DNA of 64,000 nucleotides from Corynebacterium sp. P4-C1 (GTDB taxonomy: Bacteria; Actinomycetota; Actinomycetes; Mycobacteriales; Mycobacteriaceae), in the NCBI RefSeq assembly GCF_030503595.1, contig NZ_CP129966.1, forward strand, positions 62,001 through 126,000. The letters run 5' to 3'. Position 1 is the first letter of the stretch. Each line of letters begins with the position of its first letter. The notes under the pieces were generated by a model. That model saw only the letters and a program-made list of their open reading frames with translations, ran no database searches and had not been told where the DNA came from. Shown piece by piece: positions 47,950 to 57,111 of the stretch. The position numbers and the translations under genes were made by a program.

Positions 47950-47955
47950 AAGGTC
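47950..47955 (+). promoter_or_regulatory. -10 box of the efflux operon
   Basis: A TAAGGT box in TGTAAGGT, about 40 bases before GTG 47997, is a likely -10. TGAGGAG lies 9 bases before the GTG as the ribosome site. Confidence 0.35.
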
Positions 47956-47996
47956 ATTGAGGGTTATTTTTCGGTCCTTAAATGAGGAGATGAGAC

Positions 47997-49523
47997 GTGT
48001 CAGCTATCCGTAAGACCGGAGCATCGCTCGCTGTGGCATCCACGCTGTTCTTCGTGACTGCGTGCGGAATCGGCGGTGGTGGCGACAATAAGGACGACGG
48101 CAACTCCCTCGGCGCCGGCGAATACGATGTCGTGGCCAAGGAAGACGTGGTCAACAGCATCATCGTCGACGGCACGGTGGCACCCATCCGCCAGGCTGGC
48201 ATCTCTACGACCCTGCAGGTCCCGGTGGAGAAGATCCACGTTGCGGTCGGCGACAAGGTCAAGCAGGGCCAGTTGCTGGTCACCATGGACACCAGCTCCA
48301 TCGAGCGCGAGATCGACGCGCAGCAGCAGGCCAACCAGCAGGTGATGAGCCAAGGCGAAGGCGACGCGCCGGTGCAGATGACCGCCGCGAGCGACTTGAA
48401 AAAGATCGTCGCCGACGCAGGCAAGACCATCGAGGACTGCCTGAAACCGATCATTCCGGGCAGCGTCACTGTGCCAGCTCCCGGACCGGCCCCGGCGCCG
48501 GCGCCCGCGCCGCAGGGCCCGTCGCGCGAACAGATCGAGGAGGCGCTGAACCAGGCCCATGAGCAGGGCCGCGCGCAGGGCGCCCAGGAAGCGCAAGCGG
48601 CGCTCCAGCAGCAGGCCCAGATGCCTGGCGGCGAGGGTGCTGGCGCCGGCGCAGGTGCCGGTGCTGGCATGTCCGAGGAAGAGATGATGGCGCAGCAGCA
48701 GGCCATGGCTGAGCAACAGGCTATGGCGCAGGGCGGCGGCGCCGGCGGTGACACGAGCATGCTCGAGTACCAGATGCAGGAGCGCGAGGTCACATCCCCA
48801 ATCAACGGTGTGGTGACCAAGATCGAGGCCGAGGAGGGTTCCCCGGCTGGCGGCGCTCTCATGACCGTGGCCGACACCTCCCGGTATCTGGTCAAGGCCT
48901 CCGTGCGCGAGTCCGATGTCGCAAACGTGAAGGAAGGCAACCGCGTCACTTTCACCACCCCGATCACCGGCGACCGGAAGTTCGAGGGAAAGGTGCGCCG
49001 CGTCGCGCCGATGGCCGACGGCGCCGAAGACGGTGGTGCCGCGGCCGCCGCACGTGCCATGCAGGGCGGCGGCAACGACAGCCAGAACAGCAAGAAGGAC
49101 ACCGGCATCAGCTTCCCGGTTGAAATCGAGGTCACCGGCGACACCAAGGGACTCCGTCTCGGCGGCTCGGCCCGTGTTGAGGTCATCACCGAAGAAGACC
49201 GCGGCCAGTTGAGCATTCCGCTCGACGCCGTCTACGACGAGAACAAGATCCTCGTGCTGAACCGTGCCAACAAGGACGCAACCGAGGGCACCATCGAAGA
49301 GCGCACGGTGAAGACCGGTGTGAAGAACGACACCGACATCGCGGTCACCAGCGGCGAGCTGAAGGAGGGCGACGTCGTCATCGCGTGGCCGGAGGACTTC
49401 CGCGACCGAGTCGGCGAGACCGTCACGATCTCCGACGAGAATTTCGCTCCGTCCGGCGCGGACAAGGCTTCCAAGAACGACAAGGCTGACAAAGCCAAAG
49501 ACGCCGACAAGTCAGATAAGTAA
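47997..49523 (+). CDS. MacA-like/HlyD-family adaptor lipoprotein
   Basis: 508 aa. Lipobox FFVTAC with Cys at about residue 23. Barrel-sandwich halves: VPVEKIHVAVGDKVKQGQLL and VTSPINGVVTKIEAEEGSPA. Between them, where MacA has a coiled-coil hairpin, is a roughly 150-residue Ala/Gly/Gln/Met-rich stretch including AGAGAGAGM. A beta-barrel domain follows, with VTGDTKGLRLGGSARVEVIT. The tail is Lys/Asp-rich. It heads an operon with an ABC ATPase and a MacB-type permease, so it probably couples export of a small molecule or peptide. Cargo unknown. Confidence 0.85.
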   Translation: MSAIRKTGASLAVASTLFFVTACGIGGGGDNKDDGNSLGAGEYDVVAKEDVVNSIIVDGTVAPIRQAGISTTLQVPVEKIHVAVGDKVKQGQLLVTMDTSSIEREIDAQQQANQQVMSQGEGDAPVQMTAASDLKKIVADAGKTIEDCLKPIIPGSVTVPAPGPAPAPAPAPQGPSREQIEEALNQAHEQGRAQGAQEAQAALQQQAQMPGGEGAGAGAGAGAGMSEEEMMAQQQAMAEQQAMAQGGGAGGDTSMLEYQMQEREVTSPINGVVTKIEAEEGSPAGGALMTVADTSRYLVKASVRESDVANVKEGNRVTFTTPITGDRKFEGKVRRVAPMADGAEDGGAAAAARAMQGGGNDSQNSKKDTGISFPVEIEVTGDTKGLRLGGSARVEVITEEDRGQLSIPLDAVYDENKILVLNRANKDATEGTIEERTVKTGVKNDTDIAVTSGELKEGDVVIAWPEDFRDRVGETVTISDENFAPSGADKASKNDKADKAKDADKSDK

Positions 49524-49538
49524 GGGGAGAATAGCCCT

Positions 49539-50288
49539 GTGAGCACGGCCATCAACGGCGGCGAACAGCCGGCCATGGTCAAGATCGACCCCGAAAAGCT
49601 GATCTTCATGCGCGGGATCGTCAAGACCTACAACAAAGGCAAAGACACTGAGCTGACAGTCCTGCACGGCATCGACTTCGAGACCGACCATGGCGAGTTC
49701 GTGTCTATCGTGGGCCCGTCCGGCTGCGGCAAGTCGACTCTGATGAACCTGATCGGCATGCTGGACAAGCCGACGCACGGCGGGTACGCGTTCAACGGTG
49801 AAGATATCTTCCAGAAGTTGGACAACGAGCTCGCGGCGTACCGCTCCCAGAACATCGGCTTCATCTTCCAGAACTTCAACTTGGTCGGCCGCATCAACGC
49901 GCTGCAGAACGTGGCCATGCCGATGATGTACGCCGGTGTGGGCAAGCGCGAGCGTGAAGAGCGTGCCGCTGAGCTGCTCGATCTCGTGGGCATGGGCGAC
50001 CGCCTCAAGCACGCGCCGAACGAGCTTTCCGGCGGCCAGAAGCAGCGAGTGGCGATTGCGCGCAGCCTGGCCAACGACCCGGACCTCCTGCTCGCCGACG
50101 AGCCGACGGGCGCGCTCGATTCCGAGACCGGCCGCATGGTGATGGATTTGTTCCACCAGCTCAACCAGGAGTACGGCAAGGCGATCGTGTTCATCACCCA
50201 CAACCCCGACCTGGCGAAGGAAACAGGGCGCATCGTGGAGATGAAGGATGGCCGCGTCGTCGACGTGCGCACGGGAGGTGCGGTCTAA
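49539..50288 (+). CDS. MacB/LolD-type ABC transporter ATPase
   Basis: 249 aa. Walker A GPSGCGKSTLMN, Q-loop FIFQNFNLVGRINALQNV, signature NELSGGQKQRVAIARSLA, Walker B LLLADEPTGALDSET, H-loop IVFITHNPD. FQNFNL is typical of the MacB-LolD subfamily. GTG start 15 bp after the adaptor; followed 3 bp later by the permease. Confidence 0.93.
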   Translation: MSTAINGGEQPAMVKIDPEKLIFMRGIVKTYNKGKDTELTVLHGIDFETDHGEFVSIVGPSGCGKSTLMNLIGMLDKPTHGGYAFNGEDIFQKLDNELAAYRSQNIGFIFQNFNLVGRINALQNVAMPMMYAGVGKREREERAAELLDLVGMGDRLKHAPNELSGGQKQRVAIARSLANDPDLLLADEPTGALDSETGRMVMDLFHQLNQEYGKAIVFITHNPDLAKETGRIVEMKDGRVVDVRTGGAV

Positions 50289-50291
50289 GCC

Positions 50292-51584
50292 ATGGAATTC
50301 CGTGAATCAGTCAACCTTGCGCTCGGTAGTCTGCGGACGAACAAGATGCGTTCGATCCTCACCCTGCTGGGCATCATCATCGGCATCATGGCCGTGGTGA
50401 TCATCATGACCCTCGGACGAGGACTGCAGAATTCCGTGACCAGCGGCCTCGAGGACATTGGCGCTTCGCAGCAAGCGGTGTTCATCACCGAGAAACCTCA
50501 GGACGGCGCTGACGGCGAAGAAGAACCGGGAGGCTTCAACCCGCCTGCCACCGACGAAGCGGACAAAGTCACGCTCGAGCAGCTCGCCGAACTCAAGGAC
50601 CACTTCGGCGACCGCATCGTCGGCGTGGACATCCAGAACAGCTTCGGCGGCACTGCCAAATTCAAGGATCAGGATTCCTCGGCCCAGGTGAACCCAGTTC
50701 TCGGCGAGTCCATGGAAGTGCGCAACGTGAAGATCGCCTACGGGCGCGCGATCGAGCAGCGGGACATCGACAGCCAGCGCCCAGTCGCGGTCGTTTCGCA
50801 GGAGCTTGTCGACGCCTTCTTCGACGGCGACGCAGCATCTGCCCTGGGGCAGCGCGTCGACCTGACCGTGGAATCGACGGGTGTGTTCACCATTGTCGGT
50901 GTCGCCGAGGCGGAGGAGCAAGACGCCAGCAACTTCGGCCAGGAGTCCGCTGCTGGTCAAGCCTTTATCCCCATCAGCTCTGTCGACCGTGTCGCGGAGC
51001 CGATCACGAGCACCGATATGTTCAACGTGCAGGCCAAAGGTGATGAGGATCCGGCGGAGTTCCGCGACGAACTGCAGAAGTATGTGGACCGCTGGTACTC
51101 CAACAGCGATACTGCGCAGGCCGAGGTCATCGACATGCAGGCCGAGCTCGCGTCGTTTACCAAGATTTTCGGCGCCATCAGTGCAGTGATCGCCTCCATC
51201 GCCGGTATCTCGCTGCTCGTTGGCGGCATCGGTGTCATGAACGTCATGCTCATCACCGTCACCGAACGCACCCGCGAAATCGGTGTACGTAAGGCGCTCG
51301 GCGCGACCCGCCGTGATATCCGCACCCAGTTCATCGTTGAGGCAGTCATGGTCTGTCTCCTCGGCGGCATTATCGGCATCGTTTTGGGTGGTCTCATTGG
51401 CTCGGTCGCCAGCGGCTTTATCGGCATGTTTGGCGGTGGCGAATACGGACCAATGGCGTGGCCGCCGGTCAGTGCCGTGGTTGCGTCGCTGCTCTTCTCC
51501 ATGGCGATCGGTGTTTTCTTCGGCGCGTACCCGGCGAACAGGGCCGCCAAGATGCAGCCGATCGACGCTTTGCGCTACGAGTAA
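50292..51584 (+). CDS. MacB-type ABC transporter permease
   Basis: 430 aa. One N-terminal helix (SILTLLGIIIGIMAVVIIMT), a 230-residue extracytoplasmic MacB periplasmic-core domain, and three C-terminal helices. IGVMNVMLITVTERTREIGV followed by RKALGATRRDI is the FtsX/MacB family signature. It works by mechanotransmission rather than transmembrane passage. The stop codon lies inside the -10 box of dnaE1. Confidence 0.92.
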   Translation: MEFRESVNLALGSLRTNKMRSILTLLGIIIGIMAVVIIMTLGRGLQNSVTSGLEDIGASQQAVFITEKPQDGADGEEEPGGFNPPATDEADKVTLEQLAELKDHFGDRIVGVDIQNSFGGTAKFKDQDSSAQVNPVLGESMEVRNVKIAYGRAIEQRDIDSQRPVAVVSQELVDAFFDGDAASALGQRVDLTVESTGVFTIVGVAEAEEQDASNFGQESAAGQAFIPISSVDRVAEPITSTDMFNVQAKGDEDPAEFRDELQKYVDRWYSNSDTAQAEVIDMQAELASFTKIFGAISAVIASIAGISLLVGGIGVMNVMLITVTERTREIGVRKALGATRRDIRTQFIVEAVMVCLLGGIIGIVLGGLIGSVASGFIGMFGGGEYGPMAWPPVSAVVASLLFSMAIGVFFGAYPANRAAKMQPIDALRYE

Positions 51585-51587
51585 ACT
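51582..51587 (+). promoter_or_regulatory. -10 box of leaderless dnaE1 promoter
   Basis: TAAACT begins with the permease stop codon TAA and stands six bases before the dnaE1 ATG. No Shine-Dalgarno sequence is present. Confidence 0.5.
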
Positions 51588-51593
51588 ACCGGC

Positions 51594-54500
51594 ATGGCCA
51601 AAAACTCCTCGTTCGTTCACCTGCACAACCACACCGAGTTTTCCATGCTCGACGGTATGGCCAAGGTGGATCTCTTGGCCGAGGAAGTCGTCCGCCAGGG
51701 CATGCCCGCCGTGGGCATGACGGACCACGGCAATATGTTCGGCTCCAACGCTTTCTACCGCCGGATGGTGGAAGCCGGCGTGAAGCCGATCATCGGCATC
51801 GAGGCGTATATGGCCCCGGAGTCCCGCTTCAACAAAAAGCGTGTGCTGTGGGGTACTCCCGACCAGAAGGGCGACGACGTCTCGGCCTCCGGTGCTTACC
51901 TGCACCAGACGATGCTGGCGGAGAATGCCACGGGCCTGCACAACCTGTTCAAACTGTCCTCCTTGGCGTCTTACGAGGGGCAGCTGGGCAAGTGGCCACG
52001 CATGGACGCAGAGCTTGTCGCCGAGCATGCCGACGGAATCATCGCCACCACCGGCTGCCCGTCCGGCGATGTCCAGACGCGCCTGCGTCTCGGCCAGTAC
52101 GACCAAGCGCTCGAGGCCGCCGCGATGTGGCAAGACATCTACGGCAAGGACAATTATTTCCTCGAGCTGATGGACCACGGCCTGCATATCGAGCGCCGGG
52201 TCCGCGACGACTTGTTGCGCATCGGCCAGGCGCTCGACCTGCCGCCGCTGGTCACCAACGATTGCCACTATGTGCTCGAATCTCAGGCACCAGCCCATGA
52301 GGCAATGCTGTGCGTTCAGACAGGCAAGACGCTGCTCGATCCGGACCGCTTCAAATTCGACGCCACCGACTTCTACATCAAGTCCGCTGAGCAGATGCGC
52401 GCCACGTGGGACGACATGGTCCCGGACGGTTGCGACAACACCCTGTGGATCGCCGAGCGCGTCGGCGACTACGGCGAGCTGTGGGAGGAGCACCCGCACG
52501 ACCGCATGCCTATCGCGACGGTGCCGGAGGGGGAGACCCCGACGACGTGGCTACGCAAGGAAGTGCACCGCGGTCTCCAGGAGCGCTTCGAGGGCAAGGA
52601 CGTGCCCGAGGAGTACTACAAGCGTGCCGACTACGAGATCGACGTCATCGACATGAAGGGCTACCCGTCCTACTTCCTCATCGTCGCCGAGCTGATCAAG
52701 CACGCCCGTTCGGTGGGCATCCGTGTCGGACCGGGCCGTGGTTCGGCGGCTGGTTCACTGGTCGCCTACGCGTTGACGATCACGAATATCGACCCGATGG
52801 AGCACGGCCTGCTCTTCGAGAGGTTCCTGAACCCGGAGCGTCCGTCGGCACCCGATATCGATATCGACTTCGACGACCGCCGCCGCGGGGAAATGCTGAC
52901 CTACGCCGCGGAGAACTGGGGTGAGGACAAGATCGCCCAGGTGATCACATTCGGCACAGTGAAGACGAAGCAGGCCATCAAGGACTCCGCGAAGGTGAAC
53001 TTCGGCCAGCCGGGCTTCCAGATGGCAGACCGGATCAACGCCGCACTGCCACCGGCGATCATGGCGAAGGATATTCCGTTGTCCGGCATCACCGACCCGG
53101 AGCACGAGCGCTACTCGGAAGCCGCCGAGGTGCGCTCCATGATCGAGACTGATCCGGACGTGGCCAAGATCTATGAGACCGCCCGCGGCCTCGAAGGAGT
53201 CGTGCGCCAGGCCGGTGTCCACGCCTGCGCGGTGATCATGGCGTCTGTGCCGCTCATGGACCACATCCCGATGTGGAAGCGCCCCGCCGACGGCGCGCTC
53301 ATCACGGGGTGGGACTACCCGGCGTGCGAGGCAATCGGCCTGCTGAAGATGGACTTCCTCGGTCTGCGCAACCTCACTGTCATCGGTGACGCGATCGAGA
53401 ACATCCAGAAGAACCGCGGCGAGGATCTCGACCTGGAAAGCCTGGACACTGAGGATCCAGCCGTGTACGAACTCCTGTCGCGCGGCGACACGCTCGGTGT
53501 GTTCCAGCTCGACTCCGGTGGCATGCAGGAGCTGCTCAAGCGCATGAAGCCGACGGGCTTCAACGATATTGTCGCGTCCCTGGCGCTCTACCGCCCAGGA
53601 CCGATGGGCGTGAACGCCCACTGGGACTACGCGGACCGCAAGAACGGGCGCAAGCCGATCACCCCGATCCACCCGGAGCTGGAGGAGCCACTGCGGGAGA
53701 TCCTGGACGAGACCTACGGCCTTATCGTCTACCAGGAGCAGATCATGAGGATCTCGCAGAAGGTGGCGAACTACACGGCCGGCGAGGCAGACGGCTTCCG
53801 TAAAGCGATGGGCAAGAAGAAGCCGGAAGTGCTCGCCCAGCAGTACGAGAAGTTCTCCCAGGGCATGTTCGACAACGGGTACACAAAATCCGCCGTTGAC
53901 GCGCTGTGGGGCACGATCGAGCCGTTCGCCTCCTACGCGTTCAACAAGTCGCACGCCGCGGGCTACGCGCTGGTGTCGTACTGGACGGCATACCTGAAGG
54001 CGAACTACGCCTCCGAGTACATGGCGGCATTGCTGACCTCGGTCGGCGACAAGAAGGACAAGTCCGCGATCTACCTCGCCGACTGCCGCCACCTAGGGAT
54101 CTCCGTCCTGCCACCGGACATCAACGAGTCCGAAGAGAACTTCCTCGCTGTGGACAAGGACATCCGCTACGGTCTTGCAGCGATCCGCAATGTGGGCGTT
54201 GAGGTGGTGGAATCCATCATGGAGACCCGCCGCACTAAGGGCGCGTTCACGAGCTTCTCCGACTACCTCGACAAGATCGATCTGTTGCCGTGCAATAAGC
54301 GAATTACTGAATCACTGATCAAGGGCGGCGCTTTCGACTCGCTCGGACACCCGCGCAAGGGGCTGCTGCTCGTCTCCGACGGTGCGGTGGACTCGGTGCT
54401 GACGACCAAGAAGGCCGCGGACAAGGGGCAGTTCGATCTGTTCTCCTCCTTCGGCGGGGACGACAGCGACGAGCAGAGCGCGGCTAACGCGTTCACTATC

Positions 54501-55163
54501 GAGGTGCCGGACGAGGAGTGGGAAAAGAAGCACAAGCTCGCCCTCGAGCGCGAAATGCTCGGCCTGTACGTTTCCGGCCACCCGCTCGACGGCTTCGAGG
54601 AGGTGTTGGAAGCACAGACTGACACCGCGTTGCCGAAGATTCTCGGCGGCGAGATGCGCCACGGCGATCAAGTCACCATCGGCGGCATCATTTCCAGCGT
54701 CGACCGGCGCTACTCCAAGAAGGACGGTTCGCCCTGGGCGATTGTGACACTGGAGGACCATCACGGTGCCCAGGTGGAAGTCCTGCTGTTCAACAAGGTC
54801 TACGCCCTTGTGGCGCCGCAGATCGTGGAGGACAACATCATCCTCGTCAAGGCCCACGTGTCCATCCGCGACGAGCGCATGAGCCTGTTCGGCGACGATG
54901 TGAAGGTGCCGGAACTGGGGCCGGGAAACGGTGCTGGTCTGCCCCTGCGCCTGACGCTGCGCACGGAGCAGTGCACAGTGGACAACATCCGCAAGCTCAA
55001 GCAGGTGCTGGTGAACAACCCGGGTGATTCCGATGTGTACCTGAACCTCGTCAACGGCGACCAGTCGCAGCTCATGGTCTTGGGCGACCACTTGCGTGTC
55101 GAACGTTCGGGCAGCCTCATGGGGGACCTCAAAGCAGCCATGGGCGCAGGAGTCCTGGGGTAG
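51594..55163 (+). CDS. dnaE1: replicative DNA polymerase III alpha subunit
   Basis: 1189 aa. N-terminal PHP proofreading domain: [27 protein letters not shown]. Catalytic palm: [16 protein letters not shown] and [16 protein letters not shown] with the Asp triad. HhH region, then the OB fold ([20 protein letters not shown]) near the C-terminus. Full length for actinobacterial DnaE1, which carries both synthesis and PHP exonuclease proofreading. Confidence 0.96.
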   Translation: MAKNSSFVHLHNHTEFSMLDGMAKVDLLAEEVVRQGMPAVGMTDHGNMFGSNAFYRRMVEAGVKPIIGIEAYMAPESRFNKKRVLWGTPDQKGDDVSASGAYLHQTMLAENATGLHNLFKLSSLASYEGQLGKWPRMDAELVAEHADGIIATTGCPSGDVQTRLRLGQYDQALEAAAMWQDIYGKDNYFLELMDHGLHIERRVRDDLLRIGQALDLPPLVTNDCHYVLESQAPAHEAMLCVQTGKTLLDPDRFKFDATDFYIKSAEQMRATWDDMVPDGCDNTLWIAERVGDYGELWEEHPHDRMPIATVPEGETPTTWLRKEVHRGLQERFEGKDVPEEYYKRADYEIDVIDMKGYPSYFLIVAELIKHARSVGIRVGPGRGSAAGSLVAYALTITNIDPMEHGLLFERFLNPERPSAPDIDIDFDDRRRGEMLTYAAENWGEDKIAQVITFGTVKTKQAIKDSAKVNFGQPGFQMADRINAALPPAIMAKDIPLSGITDPEHERYSEAAEVRSMIETDPDVAKIYETARGLEGVVRQAGVHACAVIMASVPLMDHIPMWKRPADGALITGWDYPACEAIGLLKMDFLGLRNLTVIGDAIENIQKNRGEDLDLESLDTEDPAVYELLSRGDTLGVFQLDSGGMQELLKRMKPTGFNDIVASLALYRPGPMGVNAHWDYADRKNGRKPITPIHPELEEPLREILDETYGLIVYQEQIMRISQKVANYTAGEADGFRKAMGKKKPEVLAQQYEKFSQGMFDNGYTKSAVDALWGTIEPFASYAFNKSHAAGYALVSYWTAYLKANYASEYMAALLTSVGDKKDKSAIYLADCRHLGISVLPPDINESEENFLAVDKDIRYGLAAIRNVGVEVVESIMETRRTKGAFTSFSDYLDKIDLLPCNKRITESLIKGGAFDSLGHPRKGLLLVSDGAVDSVLTTKKAADKGQFDLFSSFGGDDSDEQSAANAFTIEVPDEEWEKKHKLALEREMLGLYVSGHPLDGFEEVLEAQTDTALPKILGGEMRHGDQVTIGGIISSVDRRYSKKDGSPWAIVTLEDHHGAQVEVLLFNKVYALVAPQIVEDNIILVKAHVSIRDERMSLFGDDVKVPELGPGNGAGLPLRLTLRTEQCTVDNIRKLKQVLVNNPGDSDVYLNLVNGDQSQLMVLGDHLRVERSGSLMGDLKAAMGAGVLG

Positions 55164-55173
55164 AGAAGCAGAC

Positions 55174-55213
55174 GACTCCTCCGCCCACAATTGGATCCAG
55201 GGGTGGAGGAGTC
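55174..55213. terminator. strong hairpin terminator after dnaE1
   Basis: GACTCCTCCGCCC (55174-55186) pairs with 55201-55213 over 13 bp, including one G-T wobble. The 14-base loop is ACAATTGGATCCAG. It lies between two converging genes and can serve both, although the U-tract is weak. Confidence 0.75.
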
Positions 55214-55276
55214 TTCAAGTTTGCGCGGGTGAGGCACTAGCCCCCACCCGCGCAGGAAGGCTGAGTTGAAGGGTGA

Positions 55277-55660
55277 TTACCCGAAGTTCTTCATGAAGGC
55301 TTCGAACTGCGCCTTGGCCGTCGGGGAGACGGAAATGATGATCGCGGCGAGTTGAGAGCCTACCGTGATCACACCGGCGATGACCGACACGATCATGGAG
55401 ATCGTCTTGAACTGGTTGCTCTTGAAGTACTTGTCGGCGCGGTTCAGGCCGGACGAACCGAAGATGCCGTCCTTGCCGGACTCGGAGCTGGCACCGTTTT
55501 CGTCCGCTTCGTTCTCCGCGTCGGCCGTGCCTTCACCAGCAGCGGTGTCGGAGTTGATCGGGGCGGTTTCGTTGTCGGCGGTCTGGGCGATAGCCGGGGT
55601 TGCGCTGAAAGCCATCGCGGCGGAAAGTGCTGCGGCGACGAGTGCGGTGCGCTTCTACAC
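55277..55660 (-). pseudogene. small secreted/membrane protein gene with stop at codon 2
   Basis: From 55615 the frame encodes 112 aa: the end of a signal sequence (AFSATPAIAQ), an acidic Asp/Glu/Ala linker, then FGSSGLNRADKYFKSNQFKT and one helix ISMIVSVIAGVITVGSQLAA, ending MKNFG. Upstream in the same frame, KRTALVAAALSAAMAF completes a proper signal peptide. The ideal start, GTG at 55660 (AAGGAG six bases before it), is followed directly by TAG (55657-55655). So the gene is broken, starts at ATG 55615 without its basic n-region, or there is a sequencing error. It resembles a small secreted protein commonly next to ilvA; function unknown. Confidence 0.6.
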
Positions 55661-55813
55661 GGAGGACTCCTTCTTCAACAGGAAGTTGGGCAATCTAGTG
55701 GGAACCTCTGAGAATTTTACGCCCTGCATGGGTGAATGCCAAGGGGTTCACAGCCCGGTTGCCGCCGCGTGGAATTCGTCGGCCAAGCAAGCTTCTCGTT
55801 TCCGGGTGGAGTC

Positions 55814-55819
55814 TATGAT
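55814..55819 (+). promoter_or_regulatory. -10 box of ilvA
   Basis: TATGAT, eight bases before ATG 55828. A GCGAGG in between could serve as a weak ribosome site if transcription starts earlier. No attenuator or leader peptide is visible in the 212-bp gap. Confidence 0.5.
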
Positions 55820-55827
55820 TGCGAGGT

Positions 55828-57111
55828 ATGACACATTCGCCTGATTTTTCACCCGTGCACGCAGCAGATATTCAAAGGGCACAGGCGAGTATTTCGGGCA
55901 TTATCGCGCCAACACCGTTGCAGTACTGCCCGCGCCTGTCGCAGCTCTACGGCGTGGAGGTTTATCTCAAGCGGGAAGACCTGCAGGACGTGCGCTCGTA
56001 CAAGATCCGCGGGGCGTACTACAACATCAGCAACCTCACTGAGGAGGAGAAGGCAGCCGGTGTCGTCGCGGCATCGGCAGGCAATCACGCGCAGGGAGCT
56101 GCGTACGCCTGCCGTTCCATGGGGATCGACGGCAAGATCTTCGTGCCCAAACGCACCCCGAAGCAGAAGCGCGACCGCATCAAGGTCCACGGCGGCGACA
56201 ACGTGGAGCTCGTGCTCGTCGGCGACACCTTCGACGAAGCCGCTGAAGCAGCCCGCGCGGACGCCGAGGCGCGCGGTGCCACGATCGTCGAGCCGTTCAA
56301 TGCCCGCAACACCGTCATCGGGCAGGGCACCGTGGGCGCCGAAGTCGTCTCCCAGCTGTCCGGTCTGGGCAAGTCCCTCGACTCCATCGTCGTGCCCGTC
56401 GGCGGCGGCGGACTGATCGCCGGAATCACCTCGTACTTGGCCGATATGTCGCCGCGCACCGCCGTGGTGGGCGTGGAACCGGCGGGCGGCCAGTCGCTCA
56501 AAGGGGCGCTCGACGCCGGTGAACCGGTGACGCTAGAGACGGTCGATCCGTTCGTCGACGGGGCCGCCGTGAAGCGCATCGGCGACGTGAATTACAAGAT
56601 CATCGAGGAGAATCTCGGACGTGTCCACGTGCTTGCCGCCGACGAGGGGGCAGTGTGCACGAGCATGCTCGCGCTGTACCAGAACGAGGGCATCATCGCC
56701 GAGCCTGCAGGGGCGCTGTCGGTGGCTGCGCTTGCCGACGTCACCCTCGCCCCAGGTAGCACCGTCGTCTGCGTCATTTCCGGCGGCAATAACGATGTGC
56801 TGCGTTACGCCGAGATCATGGAGCGTTCGCTGGTCCACCGGGGTCTGAAGCACTACTTCCTGGTCAATTTCGCCCAGGAGCCGGGGCAGCTCCGCCGCTT
56901 CCTCAACGACGTGCTCGGACCGGACGACGATATCGCCCTGTTCGAGTACTTGAAGAAGAACAATCGCGAGACCGGCGCCGCGCTGGTCGGCATCGAACTC
57001 GCCCGCGCGGCCGACCTTGATCCGCTGCTCGAGCGGATGGAGGAAGCATCCTTCGACTGCCGTCGGCTCATGCCGGGCACCCCGGAGTACGAGTTCATCG
57101 TCACCGGCTAA
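55828..57111 (+). CDS. ilvA: threonine ammonia-lyase, biosynthetic
   Basis: 427 aa. PLP lysine in VRSYKIRGAYYN, phosphate-binding VPVGGGGLIAGI, and ASAGNHAQGAA. The C-terminal part (about 335-427: FLVNFAQEPGQLRRFLNDVL) is a single ACT-like regulatory domain. This is the shorter actinobacterial/Bacillus form rather than the two-ACT E. coli form, and the known form is inhibited by isoleucine. The 3' end overlaps convergent treZ by 4 bp. Confidence 0.94.
   Translation: MTHSPDFSPVHAADIQRAQASISGIIAPTPLQYCPRLSQLYGVEVYLKREDLQDVRSYKIRGAYYNISNLTEEEKAAGVVAASAGNHAQGAAYACRSMGIDGKIFVPKRTPKQKRDRIKVHGGDNVELVLVGDTFDEAAEAARADAEARGATIVEPFNARNTVIGQGTVGAEVVSQLSGLGKSLDSIVVPVGGGGLIAGITSYLADMSPRTAVVGVEPAGGQSLKGALDAGEPVTLETVDPFVDGAAVKRIGDVNYKIIEENLGRVHVLAADEGAVCTSMLALYQNEGIIAEPAGALSVAALADVTLAPGSTVVCVISGGNNDVLRYAEIMERSLVHRGLKHYFLVNFAQEPGQLRRFLNDVLGPDDDIALFEYLKKNNRETGAALVGIELARAADLDPLLERMEEASFDCRRLMPGTPEYEFIVTG

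Noticed and set aside
50307..52499. 730-codon minus-strand open frame opposite the permease and dnaE1
   Set aside because: Shadow of high-GC coding sequence, no motif and no start signal.
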